Assembly: GCF_963259705.1 (NCBI RefSeq)
Contig: NC_081861.1
Location: 109,460,102-109,524,101, forward strand
DNA length: 64,000 bases
Reading direction: 5' to 3'
From: Myotis daubentonii
Taxonomy: Eukaryota; Chordata; Mammalia; Chiroptera; Vespertilionidae
Part shown: positions 23,995-36,023 of the stretch, one piece after another
Layout: every line of letters starts with the position of its first letter
Numbering within the stretch: the stretch's first letter is position 1
Notes under the pieces: generated by a model
Told to the model about the DNA's origin: nothing
The model's input: the letters and a program-made list of their open reading frames with translations, nothing else
Databases searched by the model: none
Position numbers and translations under genes: made by a program

Positions 23995-26519
23995 TAAAAC
24001 AGGGCCATAATTGGTTTTTGAAGTGTTCTATCTCATATTCTCAGGCTGGTGACTGTTCATTCCTTTGTTATTAGCTTTCTATTTTCATTTATCAGCATCA
24101 TTTATTGTTCTGTCTCCCTAAAGATATGTAAGAATTTTTGAATAAAATGTTTCTTTTCCACATTTGATGATGGCAACACGAGTCATTGTTCCACTCAGAC
24201 CATGGACACTTCCTTATATTCATGCAGGTCAGGTTATTACACAGCACTTGGTTATTTTGTTTTTGTTATTGCTCCTCAGTTTGGAAGAGGAAAACAGGAG
24301 TCTTGCTTGTGCTGAATGTAATCTCAATGACACCAACAAAGGAGAGTCCCTTGAGCCAGCTGTATTTAGGGCAAAACTCTCAAATCAAATAATAAAGTAT
24401 AATTTGTTTGTTAAAGAATAAAAACTAATGACCAGGTAGGTGGCTGTATTCTTCCACTACTGAGTGAGTCAGCTGGGTTCAGTTTCTATGTCACCATCAC
24501 CAAAGCCCAAAGGAAAGAATTAACCCAAGAAAAATGTGAAAGTAAGCACTGGAGTCATATGGGAAGTCTCTAGCAGCCTTGACTTTAATTTTTAGAAGGA
24601 CTATTCCATTCTGAGCATTTACCATATGTTTATCTCATTTTTTCTACAAAGTTCTTGTCAACCTTTATATATAGTCATCTGGGCTCTAAGCAAGAAGTTA
24701 AAATTAAGAGCTTGTTTTCTAAATGGGTTCCCAAATGCTTTTACAAAGCATAGTAGGTTTAAGAAATTTAATAAAAGCAGTCTCCACTTTGCTTCAATAA
24801 ATGAAGAAGTTGTTCATCTCCTCAGTTAGATAGCAGTTATCCTATCTTTAGTGTTTAGTTCATATTATTACATCATATGTGTTGATAAATGTTCTAAAAT
24901 ATACATTTCAAACACCAGCCTTTATGATAAAATAAAATAAAAACACTCAAAGCCCTTTCTCCATGGATTATAAAGGGATGCTCTTATTTAACTGACAAGC
25001 TGTGTTTCTAGTACTTCCCCATATTCAATTCCATTGCCAATTAGTATTTTTAAGCCTATGTAATAAATTCCCACAAACTCTGAGCAAAATGTAGGCGTCA
25101 TTCAGATGTGAAGACCTATTACAAGATTAAAACAGATTTCTAATGCATTTATCATTCATTTTGTAGCATGTGATTTAAAAAAAAAGATGAATAGCTTGAC
25201 AGTTCCCACTCATATACACTGAAACATAATACACTTGTACTAGTTTGGGGCTATTATGGACCTTAACATGCAGTGTGACCTTGGTCTGAGAAAACATGTT
25301 TGGTTAGCACAGAAACTTAATCATAAGAAGTCATTAGTAGAATCCTTCTTCTTTACAGCCCTTTTCTAGGACTAGGAAATTTATTGCTTGTGGGACAGGT
25401 AGGATATGAACAATGGGCCAAATAGAGTCCAGGGTTATCTCATCTGTGTGAAAACTGCTGCTGAAAATCAATGTGACCTCTGCTACACTGTCATCGCAAT
25501 TCCCACCCTCCGTGTCCTATTTGTCTTTTGGTAGAAGCTTAGATCTGTGTGCCTGTCTCTATGTGTCTCTCTTGGGCCAGATTATCAAAATGAATCATTG
25601 CCTGCATACCTCTTATATTTCTATTTATTTTCCTGGTGTTGACTAGGTCTGATGAAATATGATTCTTTTTGCATTTGATCCTCACTGCAGCCAGTAACAC
25701 CTAATTCAACCATGTCTATCTCTTTAAAGAAGAGTAATACTATTTGAAACTTCAATCTCCTGTACAGCAACACAAACCATAGACCATACAACCTGTCTTC
25801 ATAGACAATAGTAATTTTCCTTTTAACCAATTTAGTGGCATTTCCTTCATCTCCAAATTGAAAACTTTGGGCAATTTTAATGTGGTTATAATTTTGTTTT
25901 ATGCATACTGAATGTATTGCTTCTTTTTCAGGCATCTTATTTGTAAAATACTTCTCAGATTGTTACCACTGAGTTGAATGTGTGTGTAGAGCAATACATA
26001 ACAATAAATCCATTAATTTTAAGAATTCTGCCACTAATACAAAATATTTATTCAGGGGAAATATTAAAATCTCCAAATTAGCAGGAAGTGAATGTTCTAA
26101 GTTTGTAACAGTTCATTTTTAAAAATAGACCTTCTAGGCTACATAAAATTTTACTTTAAGATTTATAAACATCCATAAAAATGTATAGAACCTCTTCTAT
26201 TATTATTAATTTTGGTAGAGCATATGAAGTCACTCTATCCATTTAATGCACTCATGTGCAAAAGACAAAATACTAGATAATACAGAATTCAAACAGTACA
26301 AATAAAGCATAATATCTCCTGGTTAGTTATTGAGAAATGTACTTTAAAAACATTAGATCTGTTGCCTACGACATATTTTAAGATTTAGGGTGTTTTTGTT
26401 GTTGTCTTTTGAGGTATTTCAAGTGTTCAAATCTTGTAGTTGAAATAGATCACAAAATTTGTGATAATGTGCTCATTTCCTCTGAATTTCTTCACCTCTT
26501 ACAAAACTGCCATGGACAG
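23995..26519. other. Repeat-poor intronic DNA
   Basis: About 2.5 kb without a recognised transposon. Short ORFs (e.g. 24164-24421 and 25621-25935) have no recognisable domain and no splice context. Confidence 0.5.
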
Positions 26520-26680
26520 AAAGGAAAGAAGGGAGAAAGGAAGGGAGAAAGGAAGAAAAGAAGGAAGAAAAAGAAAGATAGAAATGAAGACAGAGAGGGA
26601 GGGAGAGAGAAAAAGATAGAGAAAAGAGGAAAGAAAAGAAAGGGGGAAGGAGAAGTAAGGACAGAGAGGAAAGGAAAGAG
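26519..26680. repeat. GGAA/GAAA purine-rich tract
   Basis: About 160 bp almost purely purine, with imperfect GGAAGAAA and GGAGAAAG units. Confidence 0.9.
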
Positions 26681-26705
26681 AAATGTTCTATAAAATGTTA
26701 GAGTT

Positions 26706-26859
26706 GCCGAAACTGGTTTAGCTCAGTGGATAGAGCGTTGGCCTACGGACTGAAAGGTCCCGGGTTCAATTCCGGTCAAGGGCATGTACCTGGGTTGCGG
26801 GCACATCCCCAGTAGGAGATGTGCAGGAGGCAGCTGATGGATTAAAATATATTAAAACA
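26706..26859 (+). mobile_element. Ves SINE lacking most of its body
   Basis: Intact tRNA-like head and GGGCATGTACCTGGGTTGCG, but it jumps from CAGGAGGCAGCTGATG to an ATTAAAATATATTAAAAC tail. Perfect 12-bp target duplication aatgttagagtt (26694-26705 and 26860-26871), so the deletion probably predates or accompanied insertion. Confidence 0.92.
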
Positions 26860-26951
26860 AATGTTAGAGTTAATATTATAAGAGAGTTATAGAAAACACT
26901 TTCATCACATGTTTATGATTAAAATTTATTATTATTTGTATATTTAAACAT

Positions 26952-27034
26952 CAGCTTTTAAAAATGAATTTATTGGTATGACATTGGTTAATAAACTTAC
27001 ATCGGTTTTAGGTATACAATTATATAATACATCA
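26952..27034 (-). mobile_element. L1 3' end remnant
   Basis: AATTTATTGGTATGACATTG followed by GGTTAATAAAC is the L1 3' end read from its tail side. It is short and 5' truncated. Confidence 0.6.
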
Positions 27035-27039
27035 GAATT

Positions 27040-28150
27040 TTATTTTTAAGATTTACTATAAAAGAATTCCAAAAGATATGTTCATTGTTGCTTCCTGTGT
27101 TAAAAGAAAATTAATAGGTTTATTTATGTATTTAATAGAATTAAGACAGATAAACAAATACTCTTTATAACATTTTGGATATAAATAACATGAAGCTTTA
27201 GTGAAAATAATTTTGATTCTCTAAATATAGTTGCTGAGCATTTTTATCCTTATAGATTTTAAAACATTGAAAGTTGTAAAGGTGATCTATATTAAAAGCA
27301 TTTTATTCAGAGATAATGCTATCCCATCTCACATAAGGGTCCCACAATTCTATGCCACAGCTTCCCACACAAGAATTCCCATAAAAACCATGTTGACTGT
27401 GAAATAAATGGGGTTCAAGACTCTGCACATTACATATATAGAATGCTTACAATTGAAACATGAAGTCTAACTGTATGACAAATCTATATTCCCTACAGGA
27501 ACCAGAACCAATAGCTAGGTTTGTGTTTTCAAACCCTGTGAAAATTGGTTAGTCTGGATACAAGCCTAGTTTTTGGTGTGTGTTTTTTCTTGTATTAGCC
27601 TCATAACATATGGAGTTACTGAAAATTCTTTTGACTAGAGACAAGCATATTTTCCAAACTTTGCTTATGTCCAGTTACTGAAATAAAGAGACTGTAGTGA
27701 GTAATTTTGTTTGAGCTGCTATGATTCACACCATCATACAATGTTGTTGAGGCTATTTAAGAATACCAGGGTTTGTTTGGTTACATTGCAAGAATGCCTC
27801 TTTGAATCAGTTTCCTTTTACATATGTAAAAAAATCCCAATTCCTAATTGCAGAGGAAACTTTGCTATCTGGTTCGTACATCTCACATAAAATATTTTCA
27901 ACCAGAATTCAAGTGGATAGACAAACAGTTGGCTTCTCAAATTAAGAGGAGATTCATTTTATAATTTGATATATCTATCCAAAATCATTTTGAAACATCT
28001 TATTTTTATCTCTTTATCTGAGATTTAGAGAAAAATCTTATTAAAATAAAGAGAATATGGGAGAAGAAAATAAAATTAAAAGGGGAAAATGATACAACAT
28101 CTCTTTTTACAAGACAAATTATTTTTTTTCATGAGAAATATTATTGGAAA
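27040..28150. other. Unassigned intronic DNA
   Basis: No recognised repeat or exon. Confidence 0.5.
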
Positions 28151-28159
28151 CAAAAGGTA

Positions 28160-28375
28160 ACACTGGAATCTAGCCAAATGTCCATCAACTAGTGAATGAT
28201 TAAACTAAAAGCAATATATCCATGCAATTGAATCATTTTCAACAATAAAGAAGAAACCAATGACTCAGGCTACAACATGGATGAACCTCTAAACATTATG
28301 CTGTACTTCACATCCCTTTGACTCTTTTGTAACTACCAATCCGCACTTCTCAATCCCTTCACTTTTTTCACTGTT

Positions 28376-28421
<46 letters not shown>

Positions 28422-28715
28422 CATGCTAAGTGGAAGAAGCCATTCACAAAAGACCATGCATTATATGATTCTATTTATGGAAAATATCCAGATAAGGCAA
28501 CCCTTAAAGTAGATTAGTGGTTGCTAGGAGCCAGGTGTGGGAAGAGAGATGAACTATAAATGAGCATGAAGGGCATTTTGGGTTGATTGAGATGTTCTAA
28601 AATATATTTGTGGTGATGGTTTCACAACTCTGTAAATTTACTAAAAAGTCATTGAAGCATATATTTAAAATAGGTGAATTTTATTGTATATGAAATATTG
28701 CTCAATAAAGTTGTT
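28160..28715 (+). mobile_element. Old L1 3' fragment, split by a CA repeat insert
   Basis: AAATGTCCATCAACTAGTGA ... GCTACAACATGGATGAACCT, then after about 130 bp the L1 resumes (CTAAGTGGAAGAAGCCATTC ... GGTTGCTAGGAGCCAG). This is the ORF2 C-terminal/3' UTR region of an older L1. The intervening 28300-28420 holds unique sequence and (CA)n. Confidence 0.75.
28379..28419. repeat. (CA)n microsatellite
   Basis: About 20 CA units. Confidence 0.96.
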
Positions 28716-28769
28716 AAAATGAATAGAGATAGATGATGATATAGGTTGATAGATGGTAGATAGATAGGT

Positions 28770-28773
28770 GGAT

Positions 28774-28829
<56 letters not shown>
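28770..28829. repeat. (GATA)n microsatellite
   Basis: About 13 uninterrupted GATA units after a degenerate GATA/GGTA lead-in. Confidence 0.95.
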
Positions 28830-28830
<1 letters not shown>

Positions 28831-29166
28831 AAGATAGATTTGAAGAGAAACAATTAAAAAGCAGTTTCAAGACTACCAGGAAATTATCTGATTAATTTAT
28901 AGGTATTAATAAACATATCTTAAATGTGTTTCTCCAAATATCATTACTCTTTAGCAGTAAATGTTTTATTTGCAATGATTCTTTTCTGAAACACTTATTT
29001 TGAGAAATCAGAGGGAGCTGGGGATTATATATGCACAACTTCCAATTAGGAGTTTTTATTTAGTTTTAGATTCAAAATCTTTATAGATGCTATTAAAAGT
29101 GAATAAAACTGAACATTTTGAGTTGTTAATTTGTGAATCTTCTGATGTTAATTTTGTATTTTGCAG

Positions 29167-29315
29167 AAGAGGTACCAGTTCAAATCCCAATGATGAAGTC
29201 AACATTGGACAAGATCCAACTCACTCCTGGGCAGGCATTGCCTCCTGGATTCCCTGGACCATTCATTTTTGCTGATAGTCTGTCTTCTGTGGAAACTCTG
29301 TTGACCAACATTCAG
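29167..29315 (+). CDS. DACH2: DACH2 coding exon, fifth from last
   Basis: A 149-bp exon between ...tattttgcag (29157-29166) and the donor gtcaac. It enters with a codon split 1/2 (xAA) and leaves in phase 0. It encodes EVPVQIPMMKSTLDKIQLTP and continues GQALPPGFPGPFIFADSLSS, VETLLTNIQ. This is the conserved stretch just before DACHbox-C in vertebrate DACH2. DACH proteins are nuclear SKI/SNO-related cofactors in the PAX-SIX-EYA-DACH network. The donor is weak (C at +3), and the next intron is only 124 bp. I recognise the family from residue pattern and exon phase; an alignment to annotated DACH2 would confirm it. Confidence 0.95.
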
Positions 29316-29439
29316 GTCAACAATATTTCTATAAACAAAATAAATGTAATACAAGACATTAGCACCTACATATATTATGTCATATTTGAGAACTAAAACA
29401 TATAAGATGAACCGCATTCCATTTGCTGTACTTTGACAG

Positions 29440-29587
29440 GGTCTACTGAAAGTGGCTTTGGATAATGCTCGCATCCAGGAGAAGCAGATTCAACAAGAAA
29501 AAAAGGAACTGCGAATGGAGCTCTATAGAGAAAGAGAAATTAGAGAAAACATTGAAAGACAACTCGCAGTTGAGCTTCAAAGCAGAA
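29440..29587 (+). CDS. DACH2: DACH2 coding exon, start of DACHbox-C coiled coil
   Basis: A 148-bp exon from ctttgacag to the strong donor gtaagt, entering in phase 0 and leaving after one base (A). It encodes GLLKVALDNARIQEKQIQQE then KKELRMELYREREIRENIER, QLAVELQSR: a long charged amphipathic helix. In DACH1/2 this C-terminal DACHbox (DD2) mediates protein contacts, including with EYA. A possible GTG/ATG start within it is irrelevant because the exon joins the upstream one in frame. No disabling change is seen. Confidence 0.97.
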
Positions 29588-30164
29588 GTAAGTTTAACAA
29601 GATCAATTATGGAGAGAATACTGTGTTGGTGATATTTTCAATAGTAATATAAATATTTTTAGGGATAGCTTAGAAATGCTGAAAACAAATGCAAGCTAGG
29701 AATCAAATACTGTTTGTAATCTACAAGGTAAGATGTTTAGTCTATTTTTTCATAATAAAAACAATGAATTAGATATGCATTTCATTCCAGTTGCAGATTT
29801 GGAACCATGAATATTCCTAGTTTTCTCTACAATTTTATAAAATACACCTACCTGTATGTAGATAATCTAACAAATCTAGATTCTGGGGTTATAAGTTAAA
29901 TAAAACTCAGTTCCTGTCCTTGAGAGATTTACATTTTAGAGGGCTAGCACAACCAACCAGTTAATTTCAAGAAAAAGTGGCAAGAGCAATGAAGTACAGT
30001 ACATATGGTTATGTAGAGAGAGGCTAGTTAGTATACCTTGGTGGTGGTGAGTGGGTAGATAGTTGAGGAAAACTTCCTGATGCTCACATGTGAACCTGTA
30101 TCTTGAAGATTCAGTAAGCTACGAAAGGACATGAGAGTTCCTGAGTTATTTTAAGATTCTAGAC
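29588..30164. other. Intron start, unassigned
   Basis: Start of the 4.5-kb intron between 29588 and 34083. No recognised repeat until about 30165. Confidence 0.5.
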
Positions 30165-30166
30165 CA

Positions 30167-30209
30167 GGGGTGAAGAACCCTTTTTCTGCCAAGGGCCATT
30201 TGGATATTT
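30167..30209 (+). mobile_element. hAT MITE end fragment
   Basis: CAGGGGTGAAGAACCCTTTT followed by CTGCCAAGGGCCATTTGG is a hAT-type terminal sequence. It is cut short by the Ves SINE. Confidence 0.5.
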
Positions 30210-30418
30210 TTTAAAATATATTTATTGATTTCAGAGAGGAAGAGAGAGGTAGAGAGAGAGAGAAACATCAATGATGAGAGAGAATCATTGATTGGCTGCC
30301 TCCTGCACGCCCCCCAATGTGGATCAAGCCCACGATCTGGGCATGTGCCCTGACTGGGAATTGAACCTCAACCTTCTGGGTCATAGGTCAATGCTCAACC
30401 ACTGAGCCATGCCAGTTG
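30210..30418 (-). mobile_element. Ves SINE, minus strand
   Basis: CCCAACTGGCATGGCTCAGT head on minus, tail AAATATATTTTAAAAA. The direct repeat ggatattt flanks it (30202-30209 and 30419-30426). Confidence 0.9.
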
Positions 30419-30426
30419 GGATATTT

Positions 30427-33350
30427 CTGGGTAACTTTTTATTTCTTCTTTGATCTCTTTCTTAACACACCCGCTGTTTAAAAACATGTTATTTAGTCTC
30501 CATGTGTTTGAATGATTTTTAGTTCTTTTATTGTAATTGACTACTATTTTCATATCATATCATTTCAATCATCTTGAATTTATTGACTTATTATGTCCTA
30601 ACATGTGCTCTATCTTTGAGAATATCCCATGTGCACTTGAGAAGATTGTATATCCTATTGCTTTGGGATGAATTGTCCTGTAAATATCAAATAAATCCAT
30701 CTGATCCAGTGTTTTGTTTAAGGTAGCTGTTACCTTGTTGACTTTTTGTCTGGAAGGCTTATTCAATGATGTCATTGGGGTGTTGAATCTTGTATTATGA
30801 CTGCATTTCTGTCAATCACTTCCTTATTGTACAAGAAAATTTTCTTTATACACTTAAGGTGCACATATATTTACAAGGGTTACATCCTCTTGTAGTATAC
30901 ATTCCTTTAGTATTATGTAGTGACTTTCCTTGTCTCTTGTTATGGCCTTTGTTTGGAAGTCTGTATTGTCAGATATAAGTATTATTATTGCAGGTGGTTT
31001 TTTGTTTGTTTGTTTGTTTCCATGTGCATGAAAGTTTTTTTCCCATCACTTCACATTCAGTCTTTGTGTATCATTTGCTCTGATATGGGTCTCTTGTAGA
31101 AAGCATATAAATGGGTCATGTTTTCTTATCCATTTCACTAACCTGTGTCTTTTGATCAGAACATTTCAACCATTTACATTCAATTTTTTGATTTATAGGT
31201 ACTTATTTATTTTTTATACCTATATTCTTCTCTGTATATATTATTTTTCTTCTTCTTAAAGCAGGATCATTAATATTTCTTGCAATACTGGTTTGGTGAT
31301 AATGAACTCCTTTAGTTTTTTGTTTGTTCGTTTGTTTTTTGTTTTTGTTTTTGTCTGGGAAGCTCTTTATTTTTCCTTCAATTTTAAATGAGAACCTTGC
31401 TAGGTAGAGTAGTCTTAGTTGTAACTCCTAGCTTTTCATCACTTTGGATATTTCATGCCAATCCCTTCTGGCCTGTAAAGCTTCTGTTGAGAAATCAACT
31501 GGCAGTCTTTTGGGAGCTCTCTTGAAGATAACTAACTGCTTTTCTATTGTTGCTTTTAAGATTCTCTCTTTGTCTTTAATCTTTGCCATTTGATTTATGA
31601 TGTGTCTTAGTGCGGGCCTCTTTAGGTTCATCATTTTTATTGTTTAAAGTATTACAAATAATAGTACATATGTCCCCCTTTTTCCCCATTGACCTCCCCC
31701 AGGGCTCTCCCATCCCCTAGCACATGCCCTCACCCCCCTAGTGTCTGTATCCATTGTTTATGCTTATATGCATGTATACAAGTCCTTTGGTTGATCTCTT
31801 CATTGGGACTCCCTGTGCTTCCTGAACTTGTGTGATTTCTTCCTTCACCAGGTGAGGGAAGTTTTCAGCCATTATTTTTCAAACAGGTTCCCTATCCTTT
31901 GCTCACTCTCTTCTCCTCCTGGTACTCTTATGATGCAGTTGCTGTTATGCTTGTTGTCCCAAAAGTTTCTTAGACTTCCCTCATTTTTTTTTAATTATCT
32001 TTTTTTTGATGCTCTGTGTATCTGCTTATTGTTATCTTGTCCTCTAAATTGCTGATTTTATCCTCTGCTTCATCTAACCTGATGTTGATTAATTCTAATA
32101 TATTCATTTCAGATATTGTATTATTCATTTCTGACTGGTTCTTTTTTATAGTTCCTATGTCCTTTTTAATGCTTAATATCTCTATGTTTAATTCCTCACT
32201 GAGATTATCTATTCTGCCCCTATGGTCCTTGAGCATTCTTATAAGCATTATTTTAAACTCTGTGTCTGGTATTTTTGTTGCTTTCATTTCTTTCTTTTTT
32301 TTTTTCAGGAGAATTTTCTTGTTATTTCTTTGGGACATATTTTTTGTCTCTCCATTCTGTCTGTATATTAAGTATATCTGCCATGACTCCTAAACTTCTT
32401 ATAATGGGTTTATGATGAAGGTATCTTGTTGGGCTCAGTGGCACAATCTTCCAGATCACCTGAGCCTAATGCTCCGGGAATGTTTTTTTGTGGGTTATGG
32501 GTACCCTCCTGTAGTAATCACGACTTCAGTGTTGTTGGCCTTTTGTGGGTGGAGTTAACCCTTCAGGCTGGTTGACTATGAGGATAAATTTAGATCATCA
32601 TATAGGAGAATCTATAAAGTGATTGCATCCCAAAGCACAGTTGTTCCCAGCAAGGTCTTGTGCCAGCTGGAATCCCTCTTTGGTGTGCTGCTTATGTGGC
32701 TAGTTGGGTGCAGCTCTGGTGTGTTCTGAAGTCCACACAGGTTGTATTGGTTTTGGGTTTACTTGGTGGGGGTCAGGTACAGATTAATGTCAAATATTTT
32801 ATGTAATCAGCCTTGAGCTACCTGTCTGGAGCTACCATGTTATTCACTATGGCTGCATCTCCTGGGACTGGGTGTGTGGGGGAGGGGTCAATTTGTGTAA
32901 AAGTGTTGGCTTCCACCAGCTTAGTGCTGGGAGCAAGTATATAAATTGTCTGAGTCTCCCTGAGGTTCACCTCCATTTGTCAGCTACTCCACCTTACCCT
33001 GAGGTTACATGGCCCTACCCCAGAGCCTTCCAAAGAAAGAATGTAGACTGGATCCAGTCTGACCACAACTCAGCGACCCTTCAATAGGTTGCGGGCTTAT
33101 TAGTATAGTGTGACTGAGGTCAGAAGGATGTGGCTATTGTGTCCCATACGTGGGAGCCACATGATCAGACACTCAATGAGGAGAAAGTGTTCCTTACTCC
33201 AGAGCCATATTTCTCAGTCTCTGCCAGTGTTTTCAAGTATAGTTCAAACAGGAGGAGCGAGCTGCAGATTCAGGTTGGGTGCAGCCAGTTGTCCCCTTTA
33301 CAGAAGCAAGCTCAGCAAATTCTGTTAGGCTCTTATTATCCATAAAATTT
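30427..33350 (-). mobile_element. Older LINE-1 (5' UTR, ORF1, start of ORF2), minus strand
   Basis: Antisense L1 whose 3' part is missing. ORF2 endonuclease remnants occur at 30775-30569 (DLFDIYRTIHPKAIGYTIFS, SKIEHMLGHNKS). ORF1 remnants occur at 32338-31991 (coiled coil) and 31634-31428 (MMNLKRPALRHIINQMAKIK). The 5' UTR reaches about 33350. Many stops and frameshifts; clearly older than the 12-19 kb copy. Confidence 0.88.
31635..31800 (-). mobile_element. L1 3' end nested within the older L1 ORF1
   Basis: A C-rich L1 3' UTR segment (CCCCATTGACCTCCCCCAGG ... GTATACAAGTCCTTTGGTTG) interrupts ORF1 between GGCCTCTTTAGGTTCATC and TTGGGACTCC. A short ttcat repeat flanks it. A 5'-truncated secondary insertion is the likeliest explanation. 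Confidence 0.6.
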
Positions 33351-33620
33351 GGGTCATTGGTTGATCATGGGTAGTCCATATCAGCATATAAATTCCTTCT
33401 TGGGATCACATAAAATTATTTTTTCTTCTTGAGTTCCAAAATGTAAAGCACTGCAAGTTAAGATAGAGTTATTTTTTAGCTTTCATTACTCTTTCTGCTT
33501 ACAAAAAAATGTTGTTGTGCTTTTAAAGGTTGCCAAAAATTGTTCTCTTTAAAATGGATGGATGGATAGATAGAAAGAAAGATGATAGATAGGTAGGTAG
33601 ATAGATAGATAGATAGATAC

Positions 33621-33657
<37 letters not shown>

Positions 33658-34083
33658 AAAATATACTTGAAACTTTAAATTTTAAAAAACATATCAGTTT
33701 TACATTTTAAAATATGAATAGCAATATCACGATAAATAATAAGAATGTCTTTCTTAAGAGCTTTCTAAAATATTTAATGCTATTATTAAAAGCATGTTCT
33801 TAGTCAGAATAGAAAACAAGTTTCCAGCACTACTACCACCACCATACAAAAGTGTGTGTATTAAAGAGCATACACATTAGAAAGACAAAAGCAAAAACAA
33901 ATCAGTACTATGATTGAGCACTACTTGGCTGAGCTAATGAGAACTGGAATCAAAGGAAACTAATCATATTTCGACTGATACATTTATATATCTCTCTCTA
34001 TCAGTAGTTTATTATCCATCAAAATTGACAACTCTCTTTCACTGATCAAGGCTTTGTAAGCTGTTTAGCTTTTCACATTTTAG
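33351..34083. other. Intron before the coiled-coil exon, with a GATA repeat
   Basis: A (GATA)n array lies at about 33590-33656. The rest is unassigned. Acceptor cacattttag precedes the exon. Confidence 0.6.
33590..33656. repeat. (GATA)n microsatellite
   Basis: About 15 GATA units with a few substitutions. Confidence 0.95.
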
Positions 34084-34230
34084 CTACCATGCAAAAGCGC
34101 CTGAAGAAGGAGAAAAAATCCAAGAGAAAACTGCAGGAAGCTTTGGAATTTGAATCAAAACGTCGGGAGCAAGTGGAACAAGCCCTTAAACAAACCACTA
34201 GTAATGACAGTGGCCTGAGGATGTTGAAAG
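34084..34230 (+). CDS. DACH2: DACH2 coding exon, second half of DACHbox-C coiled coil
   Basis: A 147-bp exon from ...tttcacattttag to AAAG/gtaatg. It joins the previous exon's A to make ACT (Thr) and leaves one base (G). It encodes TMQKRLKKEKKSKRKLQEAL then EFESKRREQVEQALKQTTSN, DSGLRMLK. The Lys/Arg/Glu-rich heptads continue the coiled coil begun in the preceding exon. The motif EALEFESKRREQVEQALKQ is characteristic of DACH2; DACH1 differs slightly here. The reading frame is intact. Confidence 0.97.
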
Positions 34231-34300
34231 GTAATGTCTGATTTGGACTTAAACACATTCAAGTTACTCAAAGCAAAACCCCATTTAAAAAACAGGAAAG

Positions 34301-34302
<2 letters not shown>

Positions 34303-34383
<81 letters not shown>

Positions 34384-34385
34384 AG
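34303..34385. repeat. (AAAG)n microsatellite
   Basis: About 20 AAAG units, 70 bp downstream of a DACH2 donor site. Confidence 0.96.
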
Positions 34386-34799
34386 GAAAAGACTTTGTAC
34401 ATGAATTATTAAAAATCAATGTGAGGCCAAGTGATTTAGGTCATTAATTAAATCTGTCAAAATAATCTGTATTCTGGGAGATAAATAGTTTAGGAATAAC
34501 AAGAAAATCTATTGGCTTTTGCAGTAGAAAAAAAAAGTAGTACCAATAACTTCCCTGCCCCTAAAATGTAAGTGTTACAGGTCCATTAGTGTTAAAATAC
34601 GATGATGTTTAGTGTACTCTATTTTAATGAACTAAACAATGCTGGTACTTTTAAAGCAGATGGCATCAGTGTTGAGGGTTTAAGGAGGTTCTGGTTGAAA
34701 AAGGATGTTCCAAGTAAATCCCAGGAGATCCTTTGAGAAGAGGTGCTTTTGTTCTGAAATTTCTTAATTCCAAACTTTTCTGTTTCCATTTTTTTTAGT

Positions 34800-34861
34800 C
34801 CTCACCCAACGATATTTTTTCCATTGATCTTTTAGACAGAGTGGAAGAGATAGAGGTAGGG

Positions 34862-34913
<52 letters not shown>

Positions 34914-35050
34914 ACATTGATATGAGAGACACATCAATTAGTTGCCTCAAGCAAGTGCCCTGACCAGGGCCAAGGATCAAACCTGCAACCCAGGTACAGG
35001 CCCTTGAGTGGGAATCAAACCTGCAACCCTGGCAACTACTTGGCAACATT
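34800..35050 (-). mobile_element. Ves SINE with expanded GA tract, minus strand
   Basis: A diverged Ves: AAACCTGCAACCCTGG and AAACCTGCAACCCAGG duplicated units, a GA repeat at 34866-34910, and a tail toward 34800. Confidence 0.8.
34866..34910. repeat. (GA)n microsatellite in Ves
   Basis: Pure GA dinucleotides inside the CT-rich Ves body. Confidence 0.95.
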
Positions 35051-35074
35051 GGCCAGTGCTTTGTTTCTAGTTTT

Positions 35075-35281
35075 TAAAATATTTTTGTTGATTTCAGAGA
35101 GGAAGAGAGAGGGAGAGAGAGATAGAAACATCAATAATGAGAGAAAATAATGAATTGGCTGCCTCCTGCATGCTCTACACTGGAGATCAAGCCTGCAACC
35201 CAGGATGTTCCCTGACTGGGAATCAAACCATAACCTCCTGGTTCATAGGTCAATGCTCAACCACTGAGCCATGGCAGCCAG
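35075..35281 (-). mobile_element. Ves SINE, minus strand
   Basis: CCTGGCTGCCATGGCTCAGT head on minus, CAGGAGGCAGCCAATTCATT block and an AAATATTTT tail. It abuts the previous Ves. Confidence 0.88.
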
Positions 35282-35387
35282 GTTTATTTCAATTTTTAAT
35301 TATGAAACTCAACAACATTATTTCACCTCATAAAATAGTCAGGTTCTCCTCTCATAGCACATTGACCACTCCTATATTTAACTAATA

Positions 35388-36023
35388 TCCTATATAATAA
35401 AAGAGTAATATGCAAATAGAACGGCAGAACAACTGAACAACCAATCACAGCATAATATGCTAATGATATGCTAAGGTTGCTCAACCACTCGCTATGACGT
35501 GTACTGACCACCAGGGGGCAGACAGTCAACTGGTTGACCAGTAGCTATGACATGCACTGATCATCAGGAGGCAGATGCTCCGACCAGTAAATTAACTTGC
35601 TGCTGGAGTCTGGTCAATCAGGACTGAGTGAGATGGGCCAGACACGCCCTGGAGTCCTCCTGTGGTCCCTCCCTGGACTGATTGTGCACCAGTGAGGTAC
35701 CTTAGCCTGGCCTGCACCCTCTCACAATCTGGGACCCCTTGGGGAATGTCAGAGAGCAGGTTTGAGCTCGATCCCGCATGCCACTCCCATGGGGAGGACA
35801 CCAGATGCAGGGCTCATGGCTTATAAGCACGACTGTGCCAGCATGAGCCTCTCCCGATTGGGACTGATTGGGTGTGAGCCTGTGGCAAGCACAGTGGGGC
35901 TGGGATGAGCAGAAGCAGCAGGTAGGAGCTACAGGTGGCATTGGACTGTGGGTTTCGGCCCGATCCCTGCAGGCCACCCAGAGGGACCCCACCCGTGCGT
36001 GAATTCGTGCACTGGGCCTCTAG
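35388..36023 (+). mobile_element. HeliBat-type Helitron 4
   Basis: Starts TCCTATATAATAAAAGAGTA, has ATATGCAAATAGAAC, and ends GAATTCGTGCACTGGGCCTC-TAG. Host A at 35387 and T at 36024. 636 bp, without helicase coding capacity. It lies in the intron between the third- and second-last DACH2 coding exons. Confidence 0.95.
35508..35521 (+). promoter_or_regulatory. CTCF-like motif in Helitron 4
   Basis: CCACCAGGGGGCAG, identical to the core in Helitrons 2, 8 and 9. A second, degenerate copy (ATCATCAGGAGGCAG) lies at 35560-35574. Confidence 0.5.

Noticed and set aside
34073..34258. 61-residue minus-strand ORF over the DACH2 exon
   Set aside because: Shadow of the plus-strand coding exon, whose splice sites and phase are clear.
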